From NCBI RefSeq assembly GCF_037975245.1, contig NC_092575.1, positions 26,126,841-26,190,840 on the forward strand: 64,000 bases of DNA, written 5' to 3'. Source of the stretch: Apostichopus japonicus. Taxonomy: Eukaryota; Echinodermata; Holothuroidea; Aspidochirotida; Stichopodidae. The position numbers and the translations under genes are program-made. The notes beneath the pieces were generated by a model. It did no database searches. It was not told where the DNA came from and saw nothing but the letters and a program-made list of their open reading frames with translations. Positions 48,252 through 62,325 of this stretch are shown here, in pieces. Position 1 is the first letter of the stretch, and every line of letters starts with the position of its first letter.

Positions 48252-49731
48252 TACTCAACTATGTTGGAACATGGGTGACCATTATCAAACTTTCTAGTAG
48301 ATTTTGGGTAATATACTGATTTAACCTTTTAATACACCTACAGGTGGTTTTTAGTAGCATTGACCTAGCTATTTCCTAACTTGATTCTCTCTTTCTTATC
48401 TCCAAGCTGTATAGTTTTGAGCACATTCCTCTCTACCCTAGTGTAAGTGGATACCTTAGTACTGCTGGTAGCTATGTAACTAATACAATGCAACCTCCAT
48501 GCCCACAAAAGCAAACAGGGGCTGATAGCCAACCAACACAAATATCCTCAAGTGACAGTTCAGTCTCCCACAAAAGACAAACAAATGTTGCTACCACCTG
48601 AACAGTGATGATTAGAGGGTTCACCTTGTGGTCTGTTTCAGTGTGACAGAGCTACAACTTCCACTGATTTTTCAGATGCTTCTAGCCTCCTACTCTAACC
48701 TTTCAGTAAATTAAGTAATCCTCCAATGTGCAAAACTGCTGACAGAATCAGAGATATAAATGGCTGATATTTAGATTTATCAGCACTGAAGATTTTTTGT
48801 GCTAAACTGTTGAACAAGAACAAATATTTTCTCCCCTGCATATCTCTTCCACATTTCTATTCCAAGCTTAACAGGAACCGTACAGTACAGTGACATCAAG
48901 TCTAATTTTATTATTGTCTGTGCTGTGACTTCATGAGAAAACACTTGGTGATTTGACCCTTCTGACCTTGTAGTATATACTGTATTACTCCTCTTTGACA
49001 ATTACGCTATAAAACTGCTTGGACTAATACAAACATGATTGCACTAGTACTGTATATAATCAAATCATCTCACTTGATACCAACATTCAATCATTCAACA
49101 TTCAAACAATGTTGCTGTAGATCACAATGTTAGTCATTGGCTGTGTCGCACCATAGCTCATTGAATATATACAGGCTGCTAATATGTTACCATCTGTCTG
49201 CATGTTCATGAGGCAGCTGTACTTTAAGGCTAGACAACAAGATATGTGTATGAGTCATGGTTATAATGTCAACCAGTACATTCAAGTTTCCAAGAATCAA
49301 CACAAAAACGAGGGTAAAGATTTTGAAAGAGACTGTCAAAACCTTAAGTCTTGAGTTTACATCAATCTATAAAAGGATCAGCTATTATTTGTGTGAAATA
49401 AAGTAAAGGCATTGTCTATGCCTTCTGAAAGTGAATTCCCATCCATCCTGCCAACTTGATAAAGGATCAAAGCAAAATTCCTTTTATTCGGCCTTTCAAT
49501 CACCCGATGATCCCTTCACAATCACTGCTTACAAAAGATTATACAAAAAGACAAACCAAACTGTCTTGACAAACCAGGTACTGTAACATTGCATGAACCC
49601 ATAAATAATAGCATTTACTGAAAATATGTCCAGAAAAGGTAAAAGACAAGTATTTGATAGATATTCTAATAAACAGACAGGTCTGAGAATCCCAAAACTG
49701 ACTGGGTTAAGATACAGTTACAGTAAGCTGA

Positions 49732-49775
49732 GCTTACCTGTCTACTAACAACCTCAGCACTCTCTTTAATAAACT
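49732..49775 (-). mobile_element. foldback-element arm, inverted copy
   Basis: On the minus strand: AGAGAGTGCTGAGGTTGTTA then GTAGACAGGTAAGCTCAGC. Same family as 22331/33465, but here the CAG|GTAAGC lies in the sense direction of the host gene. Confidence 0.5.
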
Positions 49776-49879
49776 ACAAACATTTTCATCCTGGTATCCA
49801 TTTATATTTTTAATCTGGTTTTAGTTTTGTACTCGTTTTGACTTTTGAGCTCTTGTTTTTACCCAATTTCCATTGTATT

Positions 49880-49923
49880 TTTATGATCAGTGGCTGAATA
49901 AATATCTATCTATCTATCTATCT
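49880..49923 (+). mobile_element. (TATC)n tail after an AATAAA-like signal
   Basis: GGCTGAATAAATATCTATCT and further TATC units. An AATAAA next to a 4-bp tandem is typical for the 3' end of some non-LTR elements. The upstream part is not recognisable as coding. Confidence 0.4.
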
Positions 49924-50409
49924 TTTCATCTTTCTTACAAAAAATGATGTAGAAAGTAGATTCCATACAGTTAGAGCAAGGAAGAAGCAGGATTACAATT
50001 ACTGTTACTTCTCATCAGAAAAATGCTATAAATAAAGTTTGCAGCATACTTTATCATTTTCTCTTGGCTTAACAGGTGACAGACACATACTGAACAGTAC
50101 TGACAATTGCAGATACAGCAATTCATATCCCAAACACAATCAATCAAATGAGGATATCAATGAACAACAAACATAGCACATTACAAAACTCAAAACCATG
50201 TTGCCTGTACTGTAGGTGTCTTAAACACAGGTATAGATCAGCAGTGTTGTTATTCTTAAAGTTTTGAGCTGGTAGGATTGAGAGCATGTAAGCAGCATTA
50301 ATTCAATGTACAAAACAAGTGTTCTTTTGGTTATTCAATCTGTTTACAATATATTTCTACAGCCCTGTAAGAGACTTACAGGTATAAAATAACACGTATA
50401 TGTTACATT

Positions 50410-50740
50410 TAGTAAAACAGTAGAGTACTAAGGAATACTCACATTAGTAATACTCACAATTAGGAATACTCACATTAGTAATACGAGTTCACATTAATTA
50501 GTAATACTCATATTAGGAATACTCACATTAGTAATACTCACATTTAATGTGAATACTCACAGGAATACTCACATAAGTAATACTCAAATTAATTAGTAAT
50601 ACTCACATTAGGAATACTCACATTAGTAATACTCAAATTAATTAGTAATACTCACATACTCACATTAGTAATACTCACATTTAAGGAACACTCACATTAG
50701 GAATACTCACATTAGGATTACTCACATTACGAATGCTCAC
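50410..50740. repeat. tandem array, ATTAGTAATACTCAC / ATTAGGAATACTCAC units
   Basis: About twenty units of 14-16 bp, partly in higher-order groups with an AATTAATTAG interruption. Confidence 0.9.
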
Positions 50741-53700
50741 AACTCACTAGACTTGCCATGTCTACAACTTCTGCACACTGCAATATTGCAAGTTATCCGT
50801 TTATCTGGAAACTAACTTACACACACTTATATCCATATGTTAAGCTTTGTGACTTGTCACTCGTTACCCATAAACTTAATGACTGTTGATCATTCCACTG
50901 GATGTAAGCCATACCTTGTCTGTAAACTTTATGACCATACATCTGAAACAAAAGGAAATCTTGAAGTCCAAAGACAAGGAGACAATTGATTTGAAACAAG
51001 CCAACAAAGTGAAAAGTCGAAACCTTAAATAGTAACAGGGGAATACATTGTGACAAGGTGTGAGAAGACTTTTTTCCTACCTTTTTTTTTAAGATCTAAT
51101 CAATGGCCGAACACGATAGATTATGCATGTTAGAGTGAACAGTTAGAAGCTGGCTGATCAACAACACAGTGATAGGATGCTGGATTATATCAATGGCCAA
51201 ACATTTAACCATGACTTGTATGGGCCAATTTAAAAGTCACTAATGGACATAAAACAGCTGATAGAGGACTCTGAGCTTAGAGAGAGACAAAACTTATAAG
51301 AGTTAGTATTCAAAATAGCTTGAGGTTCTTTGTGCCGAGCATGCCAATGCATCTTTACTTACATTTGCATAGCAAAGACCACCATCTTGCATAAAACATC
51401 TTTGATAATGGGGATGTATACCAGATAATATGTCTCTTCATTCACAGGCAAAACAGTTTAGTAACTAAAGGTCTAATACCAGCAACTTTAAATGAGCCTA
51501 TAAAACATACTCAGTATTTCATCATAAAGTTCTGTACAGTAGAAGTTTTCCATGTTAACCTGCATATGATTCCTGATACTTAAACAACAACTTAAGAGAG
51601 AAACGAAAGAAACTGTTGAGAAAGTAGATGGTTTTACATTTTTAATCTTGAGCAAGGGATCTGATCATCCACACAAGATCAGACCTTCCACGCTAAGATC
51701 AGATCTGCACCCTCAAGATCCACAAAATGACCAGCGTGAAAGCTTGGTGGATCACTGTGACATATAATGTCATGTCGTTTAAATTGCCGTAGAGACTAGT
51801 TGATACAAAGGTGCATGCATGTGTATAGATACTACCTGTGGAAACATTGTCATGATTTGGGGTGTTCTACATCACTTCTCATTCATAATCTCCCCTCCCC
51901 CCCTCCCCCACGCCCTCAGTCTGATCTCCCATGGAGGATCCAATGTGAACCATAAACGAACAAGTGAAATATTTGTGGTTTAGAAACAAAAGGCTATTAA
52001 GATCAGAGGATCATGTGTCAAAGCACTCTTATAACAGGCCAGAGACCCCAGATCGGGAAAACACTAGCTGTACTTTTAACAGATTAGATTGCAGATCATT
52101 GCAAGGGAGCTCCCTGATATTGTTAAGCCAAACAGTATAACCAGTGTGCATGCACACTGTACATGTAGTTCATTTAAGTGCAAATAATGTAAATTCCTTA
52201 CCGACGCAGAACCACTAAAAAAGGTTTCCATTCCTTTCTACCTGCCACACATATTTTCCGACTTTTTAACAGAGCGTTAGAAGAGGATGTTTTGGCATTT
52301 TCAGTGAGAGTTAACCTATTGTGAATGGCCAGTGTAAAACCAAAACAAGTCATGAATGGAAACTTTCGGTCAACCAGACAACACTTGAAAGGTTTCCGTG
52401 CTTAATTTACACACCTTATTGAGTACCATTAGAAGCAGAAAATTCAGGAAGTACCCACAAATTACTTCAAGGTTGGTACATTGTAAGTATTATATTTTAC
52501 TATAAAGGAATCATTGAAAGGCCACTTTCTGTGTCCTTTGAACATACATCAAACGAAAACAAAAATGTTGACAGTTCTAGTTTAGGGAAACCAAATTGTT
52601 TATTTACATTCATATAAGGTTATTAATGAAGTATATTTAGTTTAGTTCACACATCTTTCCAAATAACACATTATAAGTCATCTAGGACAGCTTGTGCTAA
52701 GTTTTTACAGGAAATTGTCTGAAAATAATATATCTGATATCATAGCATATTTTCAACTATAAAATCAGAAATGATCACTCATCCACTATAATCCCCAAGC
52801 CCCCTCCTCCACTCTCCCCCCCCCCCAAAAAAAGCCATTTCACCATTGGTACTGCATCCTGGCAATAAAGGGGATTTTCATGACATCTTTCATTATTTTC
52901 AGCTAAGAACTCTTTCACTACTCACTCTGCACTGTCAATGGTCAAAATTTATGGCATTTTTATTTTGCTGTCACAAAAATTTGTAAAGTTTTATGACAAA
53001 CTGAGTATAACTAACCTTAGTTATATGATCAATGTCTAAACTGCCTGAGTAATTTTATTATGCAATATGCCAAGACATTTATCATAGCAGTTGCTGTTTA
53101 TCTACTTTCAAGAAACAAACCTTTAACTTCCAAGAATTAGTGTACATAATTGCAGACAACATATGCTGACATCACTTCATCAATGTCACATAATTCATTC
53201 CTCGTGTCTCCATTTACCCTTCAGGTACCTCACAATCAAGCATGAAAGCAAATGCCAATTACAGTACAAGTTACAACCTATCTACATCATTAAGTCTGTA
53301 ATATAGTCCTGAGAAATATGTATTAGACTATAGCCACTAGTGTGTACAAGGTATACCATCACACAGACATATGTACTGTATACTTAAATATAAACCCTAA
53401 AGCAAGTGAGAGTATGGTGTATGTCTTTGCAACATGAGTTTTAAAAGAATAACTCCTTTAATTCCTTTCTTTATCTAATCAGGAACTATTGTAGCATAAA
53501 ATTTAGTGAGAAAATTATGGTTATTTACAACAGTGTGCTCTTGATTGTGACAGCAAATAAAGAAGGACTACCTTGCTTTGATTTACATGTTGAACAGCCT
53601 CAGGTAACTTCTATAGTAGTAATTAAGTACAGTACTACTGAAATACTGTCAAAAACACAATATGAACAGGGAGCTTCTACTTGGACAAGTACTGGCAGCT

Positions 53701-55295
53701 CAATGATAAGAAATTAGAATAAACAGTTCAATCTAAGGCTTGTCTAGGAAATCCATTCACAGTCCCAACAACAGCCTTCTTTCACCAAGTTCTCTCGTAA
53801 AACCTGAAACCCTTAGAACATCTCAAGAAACAGTTAAAGGCGCCCCAAATTTTAAGTACTTCTTCGTATAAATTTACCTTTGAATTGATCATCAACAATG
53901 CATGAAGTTGTATCTTTCCTTTTATCTACGAGTGAATTGAAGCACATGTTTGGTACAAATCTCTATTATTGTGGTCCTATACCATACCAAATTTAACAAG
54001 TGCCAGTGCCTAGTCTAAGAACTAAACAGGAAGCAAGCATTTGAAGTAATAAAATTGACATACAACAATGTCCTATATACATGGGTGAAGAACCTGTGGG
54101 AGATGGGGGGTCATGTCTTCCCCCCCCCACTTTTTTACCTTTAACACAAAATATCCCGCAACTTTTCTTGCCCGCAATGAAAAAACTAACCAATTGATGT
54201 AACCATCATCATGAAAATCACTCCATGTGTAGGAAGAAAAAAGGAAGTTGGAATAATCAGTCCTGGCATTATCATCCAATATCTCATGAATACTGTTGAT
54301 GTGACAGGGGCTCTTGATGACACTCACAATATCCAGATATCAATAACAGTGACAATTGTGTTTTAATACGAAAACATTCTGCTTGTGATGTCAGCTTCCA
54401 TTGATCCAAATGGTTTCATTCCCCCCCCCCCTGCCCCACCTCAGAAAAAGCTCTCTATGCCCAAACCTACATATATACCATTACAGCCAAGACAGTGCAT
54501 AGAAAAATTTCATTCTTATGATCATTAGCTTGAAACTAGAATTTTAATCTTTGAAAACTTAAACAGTCACTGAAAAATACCAAAACTTTTCAAGAGCATA
54601 CAAAGCAATACGAAGAAAGTTTGTCCTATAATATCACCATTACATAATTTTCATAGCTTTAGCTTCTACATTAGAGCTGTACTGTACAGTATTACCCTAC
54701 TGATGAATCCATCTCTCCTAAAGGTACAATACAGTATATGGTTAAAACCCACCGTTGAGGCTAATACCTTTACTGTAACTATAGGGGGTACATCCGTTAC
54801 TGATAGCCAGTTTTACGTCATGCGATGCCATCTTCTTTAAATTTTCTCATAGTCATGAAATGAAACTTCCTTAACCATACCACACCGTATTCTTTTCATA
54901 GCGTCAGATTTTTTTCTCTTTCTTTTTTTTTCTTCTTTTTGAATAAAGGAAACCATCCAAGTTCCATAATGGCTGTAAGACTTCAGTTTCAAGGTTGCCA
55001 ATTCAATGTCATAGTTTTTTTTTATTTCCTCCAGAAATCACAACCCCATCCCAGGTTAAAGTTTTCAAGAAACTGCTTCAGCCAAGGTAAAGATCAGTTT
55101 CACATTGATTTAATAAAGTTCTACCAAATTATTGGGTGTAGAAAGAGGCAAAACACAGTCATCAAAACCATCTTTATTTCAACCTCCAGCTGTGCTTGAT
55201 CTTTCAATCCTGGGAAGGACACAATATCATGTCTTGAATTACTGTATGGACAACCTTATCAACAAAGAAGGCGAAAACTTCAGAACAACACAAGA

Positions 55296-55662
55296 GGAGA
55301 GAGGAGAGAGGAGGGAGAAGGGAGGAGGGAGGGAGGAGGGAGGAGGGAGGAGGGAGGAGGGAGGAGGGAGGAGGGAGGAGGGAGGAGGGAGGAGGGAGGA
55401 GGGAGGAGGGAGGAGGGAGGAGGAGGAGGCCGACGAGGAGGAGGCCAACGAGGAGGAGGAGGCCAACGAGGAGGAGGAGGAGGCCAACGAGGAGGAGGAG
55501 GAGGCCAACGAGGAGGAGGAGGCCAACGAGGAGGAGGAGGAGGCCAACGAGGAGGAGGCCAACGAGGAGGAGGAGGAGGCCAACGAGGAGGAGGAGGAGG
55601 AGGAGGAGGAGGAGGAGGAGGAGGAGGAGGAGGAGGAGGAGGAGGAGGAGGAGGAGGAGGAG
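55296..55662. repeat. GA-rich composite array ending in (GAG)n
   Basis: Three zones: GGAGGGA-type 7-bp repeats (about 55320-55425), a 12-18-bp minisatellite on GAGGAGGAGGAGGCCAAC (about 55426-55590), and about 24 pure GAG triplets (55591-55662). A plus-strand frame of 198 codons (55132-55728), Glu-rich with NEEEEEA units, runs through it, antisense to the host gene. No conserved flank supports it as a gene. Confidence 0.93.
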
Positions 55663-57732
55663 GAGCATGTTCAAACTATGATAAAGCAATTTTATGCCAA
55701 ACCAGAAACTGAGATGCTTCTAAAGTGATTTCTTCAAGCCTGCCATGAGGTATTTTGCTCATTTACCTGATTGATAGAGAAGCTGAGGTAAATATCTTCA
55801 AACACATCATGCAAACCTGGAGATTCAACAAATTTAACTCCCTTGACCATTTGCAATCACTTCTGGAATGAACATGAAGCCCACAATAAGGATTATATAC
55901 AAATATTTGCTTCCATTTATTCTGAAATATTTTGACAACCTATTACCAACTCCACGTTTCCTCAGAGCAATTAGTACACTGAGCAGAATTATGTCACCAT
56001 TGAGTTGACACTTTCTTTCTTAGAGACCTTTCCAGATCAATAAGATAATCCTTGGAATGTCCCTACTCAAACTAAGCATGGCAAGAGATAGGAATGTTTG
56101 AGTCCCAACAGTGCTCACAAGAGGATCAGTTCCCTAAAACAAAGAGCTATTTACAATACTAAACTCATTGAATCTTCAGGACAATAGGGTGCTCAAGATT
56201 ATGCTGGTCAGCTCCTACTGTACAACAGTACCTTAATATTTGTTACACATCATTGAGTATTGACCCGATGCAGGTAAACAAGGGCACAGTGGAAAATATT
56301 AAAGTGTAAGTGACTACATCAGAGTAAATTCAAAATTTGCTCTGCATTTAGAAGTCGTTTAGATCCATCTGGCATAGAAGAGGTATAGACCTGGATTCAC
56401 AAATCATATCCATCTAGAGACCCACCCCCACACAGCGTGGGAGTGAACATGTGGTAAGTAGTTTGTTAACACTAACATACATGTGTACAGTATGACCACT
56501 AATACTGTTCTACCATTCAATTTATCAGAAAGTTTCTGTTTTGAATATGATCCAGTTACTAACCTGTCTCCACAGAAATTGTCACACTCTAGATATCTTG
56601 CTTGTCCTAACAGGTCCAAGATTCTCCCCTGAAGGGAGATCATGCTTGCAGGGTCTGATCCTGATTACCAAAGCATTCAAATCATGAAGTTAATCGCCCA
56701 AGTTACAGTATCAGATCCCCATTGCATTCTCAAACGTAAATGAGGCTTTAGTTGACCAGAATCAATGCCTTCACTGCAGTAGTTCAATGACCAACACTAG
56801 TACTCAAATACTCAAAATTAAACTTTGCTCCAGTATCGTAACAACAGAGAGGATCTGAGAGTTATTATGTGTGACACAAGCATCTATAATTAAATTCCCT
56901 GGTCAATGCAAGCTGAATCTTTAGGTCACAAGTTAGTACTCACAGATCCAATGTTAACTTTCATTAAATTTAATTTGTAACTTGTAAATGGTCCACCCAC
57001 TTAACTGAAATTGACAGTTTGGATTCATTTGTGCCCTTTTCTCTTTCCTTTTTATTTATTTCTAAATTCCCAATGTGACACTCTGACTCTGATATCTTTT
57101 TTGACCAGAAACATAAACCATGACCTTATGGCTACTTCACTAATAATTTAATGAAATGGATTTTTAAAGCCAGGATGAAACTTTCCAATTAGGTTTTGCC
57201 CTCCAGAGACTACAGAAAATGCTATATATTTGTAAACATAGAAAGGTGTCTGAGAACAGAATTTACCACAATTGTTGCCTGAGAAAGACTTCAGGGCCTA
57301 AACCTGCATGAATTTATTCTTTTTATACATTCTCATTCTTCCAAGACATGGGCTTGCAGGGAAAGCAAAAAAGTCACTTCACTGTGTGAAATTGTAAGTC
57401 CACAGTAATATGTTGGTAAGCGTTGGTAAGCAGTTGACATACAGTAAGGACAGTACAGCAGTGGTATAGGTCTATATTATACATACTGCTTGGCTTTGCG
57501 GTGCAATACAATAATTTCAAACTTAATACAAGGCCTCTGACTATACTACAACTAAAAAGCCAAAGGTAAAATAAGAATTACCATTTCTAAGAGAAAGTTT
57601 AAAGCAGTAATTATCCTAGACTTGTAGCAAATCTGTTCTAATTTTTCTTTGCTTTGTAAAATTTTATATGTTATTGACACAGAGTTATTTCATATGTTGT
57701 AAAATTATAGCATGTAGCCACTTTAGGGGAGA

Positions 57733-57759
57733 CCATGGAGCTCTGTGTTAGCTCCATGG
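57733..57759. repeat. perfect 10-bp inverted repeat
   Basis: CCATGGAGCT, 7-nt spacer, AGCTCCATGG. A short hairpin, not matched to any other element in the window. Confidence 0.6.
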
Positions 57760-59701
57760 GGAGACATACCATTGTCATAGGCTTTGATATCACTTGCAAT
57801 ATGATACTACAGTACACAAGTGTGCAATGGCCACAAGGGCATATATTATATTATGTTTTCCACACCTAACTTCTGTACAGGCTTGCACAAGTACATAGAT
57901 ATACAGTACTATAAATTCACTAAAATTTCTGAATAACCAAAGTGTATTTCCTGTAATTTCGAATGATGCATGCATGTACCCAGACAAAAATCTTTTTAAG
58001 TTTCTTTCCTGTGCACTGGTAACTTTAACAAAAACAATGCCATGAATACCTTCCTTTTGCAACACAAATTGAATTAACAACATAGCTGGAAGTTGTATTT
58101 GATTGTAATATCAATAGTACATGTATCAGCAACACTGACAACTAGTAAACCATCAACACAGTATTACAGTAATATATTTGCATCAATGCAATGGGTAGAT
58201 GTATGCTAAGTTACACTATGCATTGCATTAAATGCACTATGCACTAGATGCATTATGCAATATGCAGTTACCACACCATCATGAGGACATTCACCTTCAG
58301 AATCTGAGTACTTAATTACTTGAATGAAAGAAATCACTGGACAGACGGCAATCTGAGTCATCCAGAATGCATGACAGCTCCGACCACTGCATTAAGTAAT
58401 GTAGATGTACAGGGAAAATCCAAGGATATTATTGCTCTCTGTACTTTGAGATATCTCTCATAATTTCTGTATCTTCTTTGTATTTTTATTGACAATTTAT
58501 TGCAGAGAAGCACTAGAGTAAGTATGGTTCATAACAAGCCTCAAAATTTGGGCTACCAACTATTTTGCCATAGGTACTACATGACTTGTGTTGTTCTACC
58601 TTCAGTACTGTAGTTAAAAGTACAGTGTCGTATTATAAATACGGTTCAAGAGAGCATTTCAAATCGTAAATTTGTATCATGTTTTAAATTGTTAGTACTG
58701 TTTTTATTTGTGAAGAAAGAAATGTTACAGATTAACAAATAAATACCAAAGTATAATAGACAGTCAAGTAAACCAAATATATGCATGCAAGGCAAACTTC
58801 ACAACTTATAGGCCGCCTAGTATGTTAAAAGAATGTACACAAGCAGTGTCAACTACATTTAATATTTTACAGTAGTAAGTATGATTATGGAAAACTTCCA
58901 CCACCATGAACCTGTGAAACTTGGTTCATTCAACAACATCTAGGGATCACTCACTACATGGTACAAATAAAGACAAACCTTGACTACGGAGACAAGCCAA
59001 CAGGGACAGACTAGAAAGCCACAATGACAAGGTATGGGCAAGCTGTGACTACATCACAGACAAGTCTGTTCCATGAAGCTGTTAATTAACAAGTCAAGCT
59101 GATAATCTACAGCACCAATGGTGATAGCAATCAAAACATTACAGAGTGTGGCACCCTGGGAGGGAAATTTATGAATAATTAACATTTCTGTATCAACAAA
59201 TGTTCTAACACGTTTGCATGTACTTCATGCATGAAATTGTTGGCTTGTACATATATGCTTGATACATTTTGCAAGCAATGTTGTGATATATGCTATTTTT
59301 AATACTTATCTATACGGTTAATTTAACAATAAACTCGGCGGTGACTTCAGGCATGTCTGCATAGCATCTATATTGTATGGTAATTGCATAGTTACAGAAT
59401 AGTACTGCGTATAGTACGGTAGGTATGCAGCAACACTGTGTTAATGTCCAACCAGCTTTGATAATATACACGTATCTAGTTCAACAGCAATGTATTTTGC
59501 ATAAATTTGCAGAACTTACTAAACCTCTCGAGTATTACTCAAAACAAGACTTCATTTTATTCAACAACTGAAGGCTGAGAAAGTAAGTGTAATTGGTTAA
59601 TGTGAATTTACTGTCATCATTGTGTCACCCAGACAATTGCTTCCAATGTGTACTGGATGTATCCAGTAGACACAGGTAGTAATTAATCACTCCCTCCACC
59701 T

Positions 59702-59720
59702 CTCTCTCTCTCTCTCTCAC
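59702..59720. repeat. (CT)n microsatellite
   Basis: Short run of CT dinucleotides. Confidence 0.8.
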
Positions 59721-61851
59721 TTCACAGACAATTTCACTTTCATACAGCCTTAGTTATGACTAATGAATACATGATACAGTGTTTGACTGAGTACAGTACT
59801 TTACTTATCAGTATGATATACATGAATGTGATTAAATCAAATTTTAAGTACCATATTATATAGTTCTAAACTTTGCCATAACAATAGAGTTAGAGAACTG
59901 AAAGGCAATTCCATGAAACACACAAAAGCTATTCCGCCAGCATATAGTATACGATATAGGAGTTAACGTGGCTTCTATTGTAGTTTACGATTGAAACTGT
60001 GTGTCGATAATTCACTTATTAAAGTCTCAACACATGTTTGCTGATGATTTTCAGAAAACAAACTTCAGTTCTAAGCAGATTCAATGTTTCTTAAATTCTA
60101 AATGCACTCTGACCAGGTGGGTTTAATAGCCTGGGGTGAAAAGCTGTTGCAATTGAAAGAAAGAAAATTTATTTTCTGTTGCCCTTATGGTGCGAACGAT
60201 TTACCGTAAAATCACTGCGACTGCCCATATCAGCACGTTCATTACACAGAATGTAACCTATATATTTTTAAGTATCGTCCACTCGTAAGAGACAAACAGA
60301 GAGATTTGATTGGCCCATGATCTGTTGGGCAGGGCTTTCAAATTTTGAGTATAGTTTGTAGAATCTATGGACTCGTTAAAGAATCTTGCGAATTTTAATC
60401 AGCTCAAAATGTTTGACGAAAGATAACTCAATAAAAATAATGATTATTCATATATAAATGGCATAGAACGATGTTAATTTTCACTGAGCTTTTAGGGCAG
60501 TAAGCTGGAAAGGTTGAAGTTAAATTTTGGCAAACACACATTGAGACTTTAACTGTCATTAGCTCATTGAAAAATTTTACAAAGTCTGGCAACATCATTT
60601 CATATGGGGAGAGCTTTGAGTTTGTTTTGAAAACCCATCTTGTATGTTGGCCTCACAAAGGCATACAAGTCCCATACAGTACTAGTGTAGAGCAGTCCTC
60701 CACTGAGTTCAACACTGTACAACTAGTGGCCTCTGCTGTATAGACAATTCCTACGCAGAGATCAATAGTGCTGCACAATATAAACAGCAAGTTGCACCAC
60801 TTGGAGAATAATGAAAAGTGGTCAAAGAGATAGGAACTGGCAAGGCATTCATTTCTGCTCTTTTTTTAATCATATTTCTATTTTTTATCCTTTTTTGGGA
60901 GGGGGGGGTGGAGAAGGGCAGAAGACATCTCTAACTTTATATTTGGCAGTAATGATGTCTACTTCTACTTTTATCTTCTAAATTAGTGAAGCTACTGCAA
61001 GCACTGATAATAATAGGCCATCAATACAAATTACACCATCATTTAAAAGAATTGGCCACAGGCTAGCTTAACTTGTGTGCATTTCATTGTCTCTATACTT
61101 CTTTTTCCTTTCTTCTTTATAAACAGCTCTGCATGATGACCATACCGAAAAATGTACACATTTCATACTGCAAAACAAGTGCTTACAAAGGTGTCGCCCT
61201 ATTAGCTAATAGAACACAACCAATTTACCTCCATTGAAAATATTACATCAATCCGCATAACCTTCACTGAGCCAATATATTTATCATCAAAAATTCCATT
61301 TATGTTGCAGCTTATTGCAGAATAAGAGCCGTTATTTCAAACCATTCCAAAACCACTTGAACAAACATTGTCCTTGAATTAAGCGGTTGACTCTTGCTGC
61401 AAACTGTTATTCAAGGAAATAATGAAACTGATGCCTTCATACTGTACTGTATGTATATGTAGTGAAGTATGCTGACATTGTGAAATATGTTACACTCTCT
61501 TATTAATATTGTACAAACTGGATAGGCTGAAAGCATACCATAGAGTAGATATACTATTCAGCATACAGTATTATGTAAACCTGGTTCGGATTTATATGTT
61601 CTGTATCATGTACATGTATGTTTACACTTTACAGTATATAAGTTTATTCTAGGCAACACTATGGTTTGTGTTATTATTACTCTAATATTATACATCTTTC
61701 ATTATGAAAAGATACTAGATGGCCTTCAATGTACTTTGATGACTTAATAATATAGAGTTATATATTCTCAGATGGTCAATGAAAAATTAATACGAACAGA
61801 GGTTTGTGACAATCTGAAGAAGTTCAAAAAGATATTAACATTTTTCAGTAA

Positions 61852-62325
61852 GTTCTGGTGGTTGACTAGATATGTTGCCAAAATGAGTAGAAATTTATCT
61901 TAGATGATATCTAAAGTTCTCATAGAAGCATTGTTAGCACACGTTGAAGTAAACATAAAACTGCAAAGATATTGTGTGATTCAGTAGCAAATGGCCAGAT
62001 GAAGCAGTCAGTACAAATACTTCCATCTCAGCCAGGGAAATATAAATCCATAACAATTTGCAGGCACAGCAATTCATGTTATGTTCTGGTGGTTGACTAG
62101 ATATGCCAAATCAGTAGAAATTTATCTTAGATGGTTTCCGATCCAAAGTTCTCATAGAAGCATTGTTAGCACACGTTGCAGTCTACATAAAACTGCAAAG
62201 ATATTGTGTGATTCAGTAGCAAATGGCCATATGAAGTGCAGTTAGTACAAATTATACTTCCATCTCAGCCTGGGAAAAATAAGTCAATAACAAATTGCAG
62301 GCACAGCAATTTCATGTTACCCTGG
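61852..62325. repeat. tandem duplication, about 238-bp unit, two copies
   Basis: Both units begin GTTCTGGTGGTTGACTAGAT and contain CTCATAGAAGCATTGTTAGC, TGTGATTCAGTAGCAAATGG and end near GCAGGCACAGCAATTCATGT. They differ by scattered substitutions and small indels, so the duplication is not very recent. Confidence 0.9.

Noticed and set aside
52200-52230. Possible small minus-strand non-coding exon ending at GTCG|GTAAGG
   Set aside because: Acceptor and exon of 13 nt are not convincing without transcripts.
55132-55728. 198-codon Glu-rich frame and Leu- or Ser-rich frames on the opposite strand
   Set aside because: Produced by GGAGGGA and GAG repeats; no conserved domain, no splice context.
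60590-60650. Short frame with SFEFVLKTHL resembling the end of a non-LTR polymerase
   Set aside because: Too short and without the typical tail afterwards; could be chance.
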